From Ottowia thiooxydans DSM 14619 (GTDB lineage Bacteria > Pseudomonadota > Gammaproteobacteria > Burkholderiales > Burkholderiaceae_C), in NCBI RefSeq assembly GCF_000422885.1, contig NZ_AUGX01000024.1, positions 26,208-90,207 on the forward strand: 64,000 nt of DNA, written 5' to 3'. Numbering within the stretch: the stretch's first letter is position 1; each line of letters starts with the position of its first letter. A program made the translations under genes and the position numbers. Positions 40,321-54,881 of the stretch are shown here, one piece after another. Under the pieces are notes generated by a model. That model saw only the letters and a list, made by a program, of their open reading frames with translations. It was not told the DNA's origin and made no database searches.

Positions 40321-40344
40321 CCCGTTTCGCGCGCGCGAAACGGG
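40321..40344. repeat. TTCGCGCGCGCGAA palindrome, copy 2 (extended)
   Basis: The 14-bp palindrome is extended by CCCGT/ACGGG flanks to a 24-bp perfect inverted repeat, 3 bp after the stop of the 39830 gene and 64 bp before the recombinase gene. It could act as a factor-independent terminator stem (no T-run) or a protein-binding site. Confidence 0.55.
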
Positions 40345-40407
40345 ATCTTGGGCCGCGGCGGCGGCCATTCACAAGCGCTTCGGCGCTTTTCTTTCGGGAA
40401 GTGAGCC

Positions 40408-42351
40408 ATGGCGGAGAGGCGAAAGTTGCAGCTGGTGCGCAGCAGCGGCCGCAAGCTGCACGCAGGCCACTTCGCGTTCATGCGAGCGCTGGTCGAGGGC
40501 CTGGACCTGGACAAGTCCTGGGACCGTTACCTGGCGACCGAGGGCAGCGCCACCGACAAGCGGGTCAAGCGCAGCACGATCGCCTGGATCCGCAGCGAGT
40601 TTGCGGCCGCGGCCAAGCGAGAAAACAAGCCTGGCACCGCCCGGCTGGTGCTGCTGAACCTGGGCGGACCGACCGAGGACGCACCTGCTCCCGCCTCAAA
40701 GCCGACTGCCAAGGCGCCGCCCACACTGGAGGAGTTCGTCCAGGCCATTGGCATGGAGGATTTCAGCGAGGCCGAGCAAATTGAGCGCTACGTCGAGGAA
40801 TACGGCAAGGCCTCGCAGGAGGACCCCAAAGAGCGGACCCGGCTGCAGCGACGCGCCAGGCTGATCAAGCGGCAGCTGCTGGCCCTGGACTGGCTGGAGC
40901 AGTCTGTCAGTCAGCTGCCTGCCGGCGGCGACAGCGTGGAGGCCTGGTTTGCACCCTCCCTGGCCGGCCACCTCAAGAAGGCCGGCCTGCACACCCTCTT
41001 CCTGCTGGCCGAACGCATCAACGGCGTGGGCTGGCGATGGTGGACGGTCGCGCCAGGTATAGGCGAGCTCAAGGGAGCGCGCATCACCGAGTGGATGAAG
41101 CTGCACGCAGATTCCACGTACCTGCCCATCGGCGAGCACGCGCTGATTCGCAGATCTGAGGCCGATCCTGGGCAGCTGGCTCTGGTGGTCAGACCCGCCA
41201 CCGACCTGGTCCCCCTGGAAAAGTTCAAGGTCCCAGCCGAGCTGGACGGCAGTCAAGGCGCATTCCGGGCGGAGCGCAGCCTGCTGTCGGCCAGCAACGA
41301 CTATGAGGCGATCACGGCCTGGCTGGCCACGAAGCAGGAACAACCGAACACGCAGCGCGCCTACCGGCGCGAAGCCGAGCGCCTGCTGCTGTGGACCGTG
41401 CTGGAGCGCGGCAAGGCCATGTCCTCGCTCACGACCGAAGACGCCATGGCCTTCATGGCGTTCTTGAAGGAGCCGCCTGCTCGCTGGTGCGCGCCGCGCC
41501 ACCTGCAGCGCTGGTCGCCGCTGTGGCGGCCGCTCGAAGGCCCGCTGAAGGCCCCTGCGCGGCAACAGGCACAGCGGATCCTGAGTGGCCTGTTCAACTT
41601 CCTCATGAAGCAGAGCTACATGATCGGCAACCCCTTCTCGGGGGTGACACCGCCCAAGGTTCCGGTGCGGCCGCTGGGCTCTGGCCGGACCCTGACCCGC
41701 GATCAGTGGGCCGCACTGGAAGCCGTGGCGGCCGAGGATAAAAGCCTGCTGGGCCGCCGGCGCGCGCGGGCGCTGCACTGGCTCTACGCGACCGGACTTC
41801 GCACCGCGGAGCTGTGCGCGGCCAAGTGTGGCGACCTGGAGGCCGTCGACTACATCGACGCCACCGGCGCCCAGCGCGTCGGCTGGATCCTGAACGTGAT
41901 CGGCAAGGGTACGAAGCACCGCGGCGTGGTCGTGCCCTCCTCCCTGGTCGACGAGTTCCAGCGAGATCTCGCCGACCACGGCAAAGGCACCGTCACCGAT
42001 GAGGCCAACAAGGGCCTGGCGATCCTGGCCGACCTGGACAAAGACGACCAGGGCAACAAGGAAGGCTGGACGCCGTCCGGGCTCTACAAGGCGATGAAGC
42101 GGGTGATGCAGAGCGCAGCGGCCACCATGGACGGCCCCAACGCCGAACGCTTGATGGCGGCCAGCACCCACTGGCTGCGCCACAGCCACGCCTCGCACGG
42201 CCTCAACAGCGGCGCCGTCTCGATGATGGTCGCCCGCCAGAACATGGGCCACGCGTCCCTCAACACCCTCAGCAAGTACCTGACCACAGAGCGCGACGTG
42301 GCCATCCGAGAGATTGAGAAATTCGCCGGCGGGAAGAAACCCCATGAATGA
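40408..42351 (+). CDS. Tyrosine recombinase / site-specific integrase
   Basis: The 647-residue protein has a long N-terminal region (about residues 1-290) of unknown fold, then a core-binding domain. The catalytic domain has Arg in TGLRTAELC (near 464), Lys in GKGTKHRGV, His-x-x-Arg in THWLRHSHASHG (near 589), His in MGHASLN and the nucleophile in LSKYLTTE (near 624). It could resolve plasmid dimers or mediate integration. The stop overlaps the start of the WGR gene, so they are co-transcribed. The large N-terminal region is unusual for an XerCD-type resolvase. Confidence 0.9.
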   Translation: MAERRKLQLVRSSGRKLHAGHFAFMRALVEGLDLDKSWDRYLATEGSATDKRVKRSTIAWIRSEFAAAAKRENKPGTARLVLLNLGGPTEDAPAPASKPTAKAPPTLEEFVQAIGMEDFSEAEQIERYVEEYGKASQEDPKERTRLQRRARLIKRQLLALDWLEQSVSQLPAGGDSVEAWFAPSLAGHLKKAGLHTLFLLAERINGVGWRWWTVAPGIGELKGARITEWMKLHADSTYLPIGEHALIRRSEADPGQLALVVRPATDLVPLEKFKVPAELDGSQGAFRAERSLLSASNDYEAITAWLATKQEQPNTQRAYRREAERLLLWTVLERGKAMSSLTTEDAMAFMAFLKEPPARWCAPRHLQRWSPLWRPLEGPLKAPARQQAQRILSGLFNFLMKQSYMIGNPFSGVTPPKVPVRPLGSGRTLTRDQWAALEAVAAEDKSLLGRRRARALHWLYATGLRTAELCAAKCGDLEAVDYIDATGAQRVGWILNVIGKGTKHRGVVVPSSLVDEFQRDLADHGKGTVTDEANKGLAILADLDKDDQGNKEGWTPSGLYKAMKRVMQSAAATMDGPNAERLMAASTHWLRHSHASHGLNSGAVSMMVARQNMGHASLNTLSKYLTTERDVAIREIEKFAGGKKPHE

Positions 42352-42610
42352 CTTCGCACCGTCGATCGGACCGAATCACGCCCCTCTGCGCTGGGAGAAC
42401 GTGAGCAAGGCGCGCTACTACGAAGTGAGGGTATGCCGAGACCTGTTCGGCGATGCCGTCGTGCTCTGCCACTGGGGCGGGATCGGGAGCAAGTTGGGCG
42501 GATCGCAAGAGAAGGTCGTGCCGGATCAAGCAGTGGCCACCGTGCTGGCCGAGATTTCCCGCCGGCGTCTTCAGCGCGGGTACGCCCCTTGCCTAGCTAC
42601 CTCGCATTGA
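42344..42610 (+). CDS. WGR-domain protein
   Basis: The start MNDFAPSIGPNHAPLRW at 42344 overlaps the recombinase stop. The 88-residue product is almost only a WGR domain (RYYEVRVCRDLFGDAVVLCHWGGIGSK, with the WGGIG variant of WGR). WGR domains bind nucleic acid, for example DNA breaks in PARP. Its role with the recombinase is unknown. Confidence 0.75.
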   Translation: MNDFAPSIGPNHAPLRWENVSKARYYEVRVCRDLFGDAVVLCHWGGIGSKLGGSQEKVVPDQAVATVLAEISRRRLQRGYAPCLATSH

Positions 42611-42618
42611 TGGGTGCG

Positions 42619-42677
42619 CCTGGTGTCGCACCGTGCGACACCAGGTCGAATTTTGGGGTGTCGCACGGTGCGACACC
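42619..42677. repeat. Candidate parS: two GTGTCGCAC palindromes
   Basis: Two perfect palindromes with the same arms (GTGTCGCAC-C-GTGCGACAC, extended to 13-bp arms at 42619-42645; and GTGTCGCAC-G-GTGCGACAC at 42657-42677) have centres 35 bp apart. They lie between the convergent ends of the WGR gene and parB, with no T-runs. They could be the centromere bound by ParB; roles as back-to-back terminators are less likely. Confidence 0.55.
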
Positions 42678-42689
42678 TCAACAAAAGGG

Positions 42690-43724
42690 CTATTCGGCCT
42701 CTTGTTTTTCGGGTCTGCCCAAAATGAGGAATGCCTCAATGGCGCGTTTCAGAGCCTTCACCTGCGTGGGCGGTACAGCTTCAGCTGAGAAGGAAACGGT
42801 CGCCTTGCCTTTTGCATCGAAGCGAATGACAGCAGCCGATTTGCCGCGCACAGAAATGCTAATGGGCTCTTGTGGGACAGCTGACGTTGTAGGTTCGTCG
42901 ACACCCAGAAGCATGTCCATGACGGTCTTCGATGTGCGATCCGGGCCCAAGGCTTGAGCCAACACCGCGCGCTTCAGAAGAGTCTTCTGATCGGCCTCAT
43001 TGAGGTCCGTCAGCGGCTTGGCCCAACGGAACTGAACATCCAGAGGAGATGCAAAAGCGTCGATGACGGGTTGGGGCAATCGCGCCAGAGATAGAGCCTT
43101 GCTGACTACGCTGTGATGAGCATCGACGTGCTCAGCCAGCTTGCGCGCGGAGGGAAAAAGCCCGGAGTCAAGGGCATTGAGGTACATCTTGCCCTGCTCC
43201 CATGGACTCAAATCTTGGCGATTACGGTTCTCACGATCCATCTCTGCGAACAGAGATTGGTCATCGATCGATTCGATCACCGCCAAGAGTGGCAAGCCCA
43301 ATTCCAGGCAGGCACGGTGACGGCGATGGCCAAACACGAGTTCGAACTCGCCGTCGGTGCCAGGACTAGGACGAACCTTGGCCGGTTGGATGTTTCCGCC
43401 GGCGACTCGAATCTCCTCTTTGAAGGCGTTGAACTCGGCGGTTCTGAATGAATCCGGGTGACGGTTTGCCCAGCGCGACGGTTTGACCAGGGTTGGGTCC
43501 AGCTTGCGAGCTGGGGTCGCGCCTTCCCAGGTCTCCAGCTCGGTGCGCAATTGATCGTTCTCGCGCTGGACGGTCGACTCTTTCGCCAGATGCGCCATGA
43601 GGGCGCCAGGCCCAGTTTTTGGTGAGGCCGGGGGAGCAGCGACCACGGCCGCCGCGCCAACAGCTGGCCGGGTCGAGACGGCCGCTAGAGCTCGGTCTTT
43701 GAGAGACAGTTTTTTGTTCGTCAC
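42690..43724 (-). CDS. parB: ParB-family partition protein
   Basis: The 344-residue protein has a disordered N-terminus, a ParB/CTPase domain with KVRPSPGTDGEFELVFGHRRHRACLELG (the GxRRxRA box near residue 133), and ENRNRQDLSPWEQGKMYLN. A helix-turn-helix (SARKLAEHVDAHHSVVSKALSLARLP) follows, then a C-terminal dimerisation part. It binds parS and spreads to segregate the plasmid with ParA. It lies 10 bp downstream of parA. The palindromes just past its stop are the likely site. Confidence 0.93.
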   Translation of the reverse strand: MTNKKLSLKDRALAAVSTRPAVGAAAVVAAPPASPKTGPGALMAHLAKESTVQRENDQLRTELETWEGATPARKLDPTLVKPSRWANRHPDSFRTAEFNAFKEEIRVAGGNIQPAKVRPSPGTDGEFELVFGHRRHRACLELGLPLLAVIESIDDQSLFAEMDRENRNRQDLSPWEQGKMYLNALDSGLFPSARKLAEHVDAHHSVVSKALSLARLPQPVIDAFASPLDVQFRWAKPLTDLNEADQKTLLKRAVLAQALGPDRTSKTVMDMLLGVDEPTTSAVPQEPISISVRGKSAAVIRFDAKGKATVSFSAEAVPPTQVKALKRAIEAFLILGRPEKQEAE

Positions 43725-43734
43725 GGCTTGCTCC

Positions 43735-44940
43735 TCAGGCGTCGGCCATCATCGAGCGCACGACTTGTGCGCTGTGGGCCCACACACCGCCTATCTGCAT
43801 TTCGACGTGGTCGACCAATTGGTCGTAGGCATCGCGAGCGCGCTTGAGGGTCTTGGCTTGCACCGTCGAAGAGTCGAGGTCATAGACCGTCCCAAATTCA
43901 GCGCTCGCACTGGCGGCAACGGAGGTTTTCGGGATCTCGATAGAGAGGACCTTGGACCCATAGGCTGACACGATCCATTCACGAACAGCTGTACTCACCA
44001 CGTCCGCGCGATCCACGCGCGACAGGACAACGTCCACGAACGAGAAATTCTTGGCGTCACCACGCGATTCGAACAAGCTATTGCAGACCTCGGTGAACAG
44101 GCTCCAAAACTGGCCAGAACTGGCGAAGTCCAACGCGTTGGGTGGCAAGGGCATGATCACGCCATCAGCCGCAATCAGCGAGTTGATGGTGATGTACGAA
44201 AGGGCCGGAGGCGTGTCGATGATGATTACGTCGTACTCGTCGCGAACCTCGGTAAGCCCTTCGTCAAGCACGCGCCAAAACGCAAAATTCTTCTCTGTCT
44301 TTTGGCGGCTCGGCAGGATGAATTCGGCGTTGAAGAGCAGGGGGGCCGCTGCGACCAGGTCGATTCCGTCCCAGTAGGTTTTCTGGATGGCGGACTTGAT
44401 GGACGTAGCATCCCCCGAGCACAGCGGAAGGATGGTTTGCTCCTCTGACACCTCGGTGTCCGGCAACACGCCATGCAGCGTCGTGAAGGAGCCCTGAGGG
44501 TCCGTGTCGATGGCCAACACTTTGTGGCCGCGAAGGGAGAGGCCTTGTGCGAGCGCTGCCGCCGTCGTGGTCTTGCTGACCCCTCCCTTGAAGTTCGCGA
44601 CGGTGATAGTCGCGCCTGGCGATAGAGTGGGGTCTCGCAGCCTGTCCGCTTTGACCGTTCGCACGCATTGCCTCGTTTCGGCCAAAGTCCACGCGCGGCG
44701 ATTGCCGCTGCCTTGTGTGCCACCCGGTAAGCCACCCTTTTTGACTAGGTAGTGAAGGCGGCTCTTGTCGATCCCGCAGAGTTCGGCCAGCTGCGCGCTG
44801 TTGAACGTCGGCGGGCGCTTCCGCGCTTCGGGAGCTAGCATTGCTGAGCGGACTTGGCTGATCACATCCAAGGCGTTCGCGCTCACAACCTTCAGCTCGT
44901 TGAAGCCGATCTCCGGGACTAAGGGTGGAATGTTCGTCAT
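43735..44940 (-). CDS. parA: ParA-family partition ATPase (type Ia)
   Basis: The 401-residue protein has an N-terminal winged or HTH part (FNSAQLAELCGIDKSRLHYLVKKGG), then the deviant Walker A KGGVSKTTTA near residue 117 and the motifs AIDTDPQGS and VIIIDTPPAL. The N-terminal DNA-binding part marks it as type Ia, which also represses the par promoter. It is transcribed away from oriV. A -10-like TAGAAT is seen 5 bp upstream of the region preceding its start. Confidence 0.94.
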   Translation of the reverse strand: MTNIPPLVPEIGFNELKVVSANALDVISQVRSAMLAPEARKRPPTFNSAQLAELCGIDKSRLHYLVKKGGLPGGTQGSGNRRAWTLAETRQCVRTVKADRLRDPTLSPGATITVANFKGGVSKTTTAAALAQGLSLRGHKVLAIDTDPQGSFTTLHGVLPDTEVSEEQTILPLCSGDATSIKSAIQKTYWDGIDLVAAAPLLFNAEFILPSRQKTEKNFAFWRVLDEGLTEVRDEYDVIIIDTPPALSYITINSLIAADGVIMPLPPNALDFASSGQFWSLFTEVCNSLFESRGDAKNFSFVDVVLSRVDRADVVSTAVREWIVSAYGSKVLSIEIPKTSVAASASAEFGTVYDLDSSTVQAKTLKRARDAYDQLVDHVEMQIGGVWAHSAQVVRSMMADA

Positions 44941-45080
44941 TTCTACATTCTAGAGCGGAAAAGACGAAAAACGAAGAATTCAGCTTCGCTGGTCGAATTG
45001 TCGGGGTGTTTTCGGCCTTTCATGGTGAGTCGGCCCCGTCTACAGGAAGGCTAAAAGAGAGTCTTCAATACCTTTAAGTC

Positions 45081-45389
45081 TGTGGATAACGGCCCTAAGT
45101 TGCTGGAAATAAAGGATATTTTTAAGACGAGTGTCCGGGCTTTCCATGCAAGTGTCCGGGATTTCCGTTCGGATGTCCGCGACCTCCGTTTGTTCGTCCG
45201 GGATCTCCATTTGCCCTCGTGAGCAGGCCGGAGCAGGATCGCAGCCCTAGATTTACCCAAAAACGGCGCCAGGCGGAGTGGTTTGGTGCGGAGCTGGTGT
45301 TGCCGCCGCGCTTGAGCGACCCGAAGTGTCCGCGATTTCCGTTCGCGTCCCGGCAGTAGATCAACGAACTGTCCGCCTTTTCCATCGTG
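45081..45389 (+). other. Origin of replication (oriV) with iterons
   Basis: A perfect DnaA box (TGTGGATAA, 45081-45089) is followed by an AT-rich stretch (45,105-45,125). Four iterons then start at 45131, 45152, 45173 and 45194, exactly 21 bp apart, with consensus GTGTCCGGGATTTCCGTTCG or close variants. Two more lie at 45326 and 45369, next to the rep promoter, where initiator binding would autoregulate rep. The rep gene follows directly. All parts of a theta-type iteron origin are present. Confidence 0.85.
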
Positions 45390-45435
45390 TGTTCGGCCCG
45401 GTCGGTGTATGATGCGTCCAGAAAAGGAGACAAGG

Positions 45436-46812
45436 GTGGACACTTCCCAGCCTGACAGATTGGCCGCGCAGGTTCTTGCGAAGCCCAACGAGCTGTTGGT
45501 GATGATCCCGACGGCGGGCCGGCTGAGCCCGTTGTCCCGCAAGCTGTTCAATGAGCTGCTTTTTGAGGGTGGCCGGCAGTTCCAAGCCAGATTGGAGCGG
45601 GGCGCGCCCATGTTGGCGGAGGAGACGTTCGAAGCGCGACTCGCCTCATTGACGGCGAACCTACCGGGGGCGGCGTCGACGTGGACCACGGCGGCGAAGA
45701 ATCACTTCCACGAAATGATGTCGACCTTGGTCGAGTGGGAGTCGGTCGACAAAAACGCGCAAACGGAAGAGTGGGGTGAGATGCCACTGTTGAGCGTGTC
45801 CAAGATCATCAAGCGAGGGAATGATCTGTTCGTGCAATGGGCGTTTCCGCCCGAGGTTTTGGTGGCGCTCAAGGACCCTGCGTTCTACACGAAGCTGAAC
45901 CTTCAGTACGTGGGCCAGCTTCGCACGTATGCGGCCATCAGCCTCTATGAGATCTGTTCGCGGTACCGAACCAACCCGTCAGGGGTCACCTGCGTTCAGC
46001 CTCCGGACTGGTGGGTGGAGGCATTGAGCGGGCGCAGTGTGCGAGTAGTGACGGGGCGCAAGCTGAAGGATGCGCCCCCGCAGCCCAAGCGCGAGTGGCG
46101 GAAGGTCAAGAGTGAGTCGGTGTTGGACGCGATCGAAGAGATCAACGCCAAGACGGATCTGACAATTCAGTTGATCGAGAAGCGAACGGGAAGGGCGGTG
46201 ACCGCCGTCCAGTTTGGCGTTCAACGCAAGCGCATGCCGGAGGATCAGAAAGCCAGTTTGCCGGCTGACATTGTCCAGAAGGGTGTAGCCGTCGGTGTGC
46301 CGCTGCGGGATCTGGCAGCGCTCGCAAAGAGCGTTCGTGGCGGCATTGAAACTGTCCGGGCCGCGTTGACCCGAATGGAGCAAAGACTCGGGCGAGACGA
46401 TCTTGTGCCGATTGAGAATCGCTCCGCCTATTTGCGAAGCATGGTCACTGAGCTTGAGGGCTACGTTGACCACGGCGCTGCGCAACTGACGTCCCACACA
46501 CCGTTGCCAGCTCCAGCAGCTGGTCCGAAAGGGCAACCCCCGCAAGTTGCCCAGGACGTAGAGGAGACGCCGCTATCGGTGGCCCGCAGAACTGTCGACG
46601 GCCTGCCAAGGGAGGCAAAGGTCGAGTTGGCCCGTAAGGCGTTTGAGAGCATGCGAGCGAAAGGACTGGCCACGGCGTCGATTGCCCATTCGTTCGCACG
46701 CTTCATAGATGGTGGAAGTCTCGGAGGTTTCTTGCTGGCGGAAATGGCTCAGATCTACGCATCAGATGCGGCGCGAAACGCCGACAGCGAGGAGGGCGCT
46801 CAAGATGAATGA
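45436..46812 (+). CDS. Replication initiation protein (Rep_3/RepB-like)
   Basis: The GTG at 45436 is preferred because AAGGAG lies 6 bp upstream; an ATG at 45409 would overlap the ribosome-binding region. The 458-residue product has tandem winged-helix features (NLQYVGQLRTYAAISLYEIC, RKVKSESVLDAIEEI). It has a longer C-terminal part than small Rep_3 initiators, with low-complexity proline/alanine sequence and a final helical segment. It should bind the adjacent iterons. A TATGAT -10 (45408-45413) lies downstream of the last iteron. Confidence 0.85.
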   Translation: MDTSQPDRLAAQVLAKPNELLVMIPTAGRLSPLSRKLFNELLFEGGRQFQARLERGAPMLAEETFEARLASLTANLPGAASTWTTAAKNHFHEMMSTLVEWESVDKNAQTEEWGEMPLLSVSKIIKRGNDLFVQWAFPPEVLVALKDPAFYTKLNLQYVGQLRTYAAISLYEICSRYRTNPSGVTCVQPPDWWVEALSGRSVRVVTGRKLKDAPPQPKREWRKVKSESVLDAIEEINAKTDLTIQLIEKRTGRAVTAVQFGVQRKRMPEDQKASLPADIVQKGVAVGVPLRDLAALAKSVRGGIETVRAALTRMEQRLGRDDLVPIENRSAYLRSMVTELEGYVDHGAAQLTSHTPLPAPAAGPKGQPPQVAQDVEETPLSVARRTVDGLPREAKVELARKAFESMRAKGLATASIAHSFARFIDGGSLGGFLLAEMAQIYASDAARNADSEEGAQDE

Positions 46813-47146
46813 TCGAGTGACGTGCGAGGCGGTGATGGCCGCTTTCGTGGACACAGACCAGCTCGGCAACCGTCTCGGCAATCCTGGTTGCGACGACCGC
46901 CATCGTGTCTTCTGATGTATCGAGTCCGCTTCTCGACGCCAGCATGGGGCTTAAATCTCGACCGGGAGTGAACCACAGGATGCCAGCTCAATCACGGACT
47001 GGCCAGCTGCGGGGTGCGCTTGCGTTTTTGACCGCCTGTTTGTCACGCACAATGTCATCAACTTGATTATGTAAATCGACCGTCAATGGATAAACATAAA
47101 ACCAATCGCAGTCTTTCGGTCGTCCGTCTTAAATGAGGAGGCTTCG
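46813..47146. other. Intergenic region after rep
   Basis: No convincing gene. A 36-codon frame starting at 46805 overlaps the rep stop (ATGAATGA) and runs to 46915, with no recognised relatives. The part from about 47,045 to 47,110 is AT-rich and could hold the promoter of the WYL regulator remnant. It marks the junction between the replication module and the defence island. Confidence 0.4.
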
Positions 47147-48051
47147 GTGACTCGGCCCCAAGCTGTCGAGAGCCGGAGCTACGTCCAGCGCGAGAGGCTG
47201 GCCTACATCGACTTCCGGCTCTACTTCTTCGATGAGATCGGTCGACCAAACCTGGTAGACCGTTTCGGTGTGGCTCCGGCGGGGGCGACACGCTACTTGG
47301 CGCTTTACCGGAAAATCGCGTCACAGAGCATCACATTTGATGGTCGCAACAATATCTACCGCATTGAGAAGGCGTTTTCCCCGCTGTTCGAGCACGCATC
47401 GCAGCGCGTGCCGTCGGCGTTGGCTCTGGGCTTCGGCGATGGCGTGAACGATGCAACGCAGCCGCTGCTGCCGTGCGAGTCTCCCACCGCCCTGAGCAGC
47501 CCGAAGATGGATGTGCTGGCCTCGGTCTGCCGGGCGATCTACGCCAAGCGGCCAGTCGCCATCCGCTACCACACGATGAGCAGCGGTGAGTCCGAGCGAG
47601 TCATCGTGCCCTTCGCGTTGGTGGACACCGGACTGCGCTGGCACGTCCGGGCCTTTGACCGCAAGAGCGGCGAGATCCGGGACTTTGTCGTCACGCGCAT
47701 CGAAGCGCCGCCCCTTCTTGATGAGGAGCCGCAGGCCAACGACGTCCGGACAACGACATCCAGCGGACGCGCATCGTCGAGCTGGACTTCGTGCCGCACC
47801 CGCGCCTTGAATGCCTCGAGGTCATCAAGAGGGACTACGGGATGGCCGACGGCTCGATCCGGATGCGCGTGCGCGCAGCGGTGGCTGGCTACATGCTGCT
47901 GCGCTGGAGCGTGGACTAATCGCCCGACCACCGGCTCAAAGACGAACAGTACCGTCTCTGGCTAAGCGATCCGCTGGCCTTGTACGGAGTAGAGAACGCC
48001 AAGCTCGCGCCGGGGTATCAAGCCCCGGCCGCGAAAGCACCACGTAAATAG
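47147..48051 (+). pseudogene. WYL-domain transcriptional regulator (BrxR/CapW-like), frameshifted
   Basis: The N-terminal winged-helix part (YIDFRLYFFDEIGRPNLVDRF) and WYL domain (RPVAIRYHTMSSGESERVIVPFALV, LRWHVRAFDRKSGEIRDFVV) are intact to about 47,735. A frameshift near 47,740-47,752 follows. The family C-terminus continues in another frame as NDIQRTRIVELDFVPHPR and VIKRDYGMADGSIRMRVR. That frame meets an in-frame TAA at 47917-47919 and resumes with SPDHRLKDEQYRLWLSDP to a TAG at 48051. Intact relatives repress phage-defence operons. The coding product would end at 47965 with an aberrant tail. Loss of the repressor would leave the hsd genes unrepressed. Confidence 0.82.
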
Positions 48052-48062
48052 GAAGAGGCCCA

Positions 48063-50933
<2,871 letters not shown>

Positions 50934-50937
<4 letters not shown>

Positions 50938-51679
50938 CCTTGGATTGGTGCCCCGGCATCCGCGAGGCCTGCGGGCATTGGCGTGACGCGCCGATGTTGC
51001 AACAGACCTTTGAGGCAATGGAGCGCAATCTGGAGCAGAACAACGATGCGTGCATCGACTGCGCCAAGACCGTTGTCGAGGTGGTGTGCCGGGTGGTGGT
51101 TGACAGCTTCCACACTCTACAAGCTCCGCTGAAACCGGTACAGGAAACGCCCTCGCTTTCGGATTGGCTGAGTTCGGCGATTCGCGCGCTCAAGCTGGGC
51201 GACGTGCGCGATGACAAGTTCAAGAAGCTGGTGTCCAGCCATCACAAGCTGGCCGACGCACTGAACGACCTACGCAACAAGGCAGGCCCCGCCAGTCACG
51301 GCAAAGATCCGTATCTGGCGCGGTTGGCAGAGCACCACCGACGCAGTGCCGTGCTGGCGGCCGATGCCATCGTGGCCTTTCTGCATCAGGCCTATCTGGA
51401 TGCGCAGCTCGACCCGAGCAGCTCGCGCGAGCCGTGGGAGCGATTCGCAACAGACAACGCGCTGATCGACGCGCACGTGGGGCTGGCAGTGGACGCCGAG
51501 GACGGCGACTCACCAACCTTGCGCTTCCTGCTGCCGGGGGGTGATGAGCTACCCATCAACATCGAAGTCAGCCGTTTGCTTTACCAGCTGGATCGGGACG
51601 CCTATGTCGAGGCGTTGAATGCTGCGCGCGGGGCTCCGGCTCCAGTGGTGGAGCCCGTCGAAGAACAAGGAGAACCGTA

Positions 51680-51680
<1 letters not shown>
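50934..51680 (+). CDS. Abi_C-like abortive-infection protein inside the hsd operon
   Basis: The 248-residue protein overlaps the hsdS end and the hsdR start by a few bases, so it is translationally coupled to both. It contains the Abi C-terminal pattern [20 protein letters not shown] followed by [17 protein letters not shown] (about residues 105-150). Its N-terminus resembles the helical part of the same family. It may be an extra defence layer or a control partner of the type I enzyme. The family call is from remembered motifs. Confidence 0.72.
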
Positions 51681-54814
<3,134 letters not shown>

Positions 54815-54881
54815 ACTGCCCAATAAGCATTGGCGAGAACCGTCACGTCACTGACGCAAGAATAAAAGGAATCTGAGAGTT

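Noticed and set aside
40696..42345. A 549-codon minus-strand frame opposite the recombinase gene.
   Set aside because: Opposite-strand shadow; the plus-strand frame has all tyrosine-recombinase catalytic residues.
45051..45689. A 212-codon minus-strand frame across oriV.
   Set aside because: It reads through the iterons and the rep start; its repetitive protein sequence is a by-product of the iterons.
46805..46915. A 36-codon gene overlapping the rep stop.
   Set aside because: Very short, no relatives recognised and nothing downstream to couple to; left as a note in the region entry.
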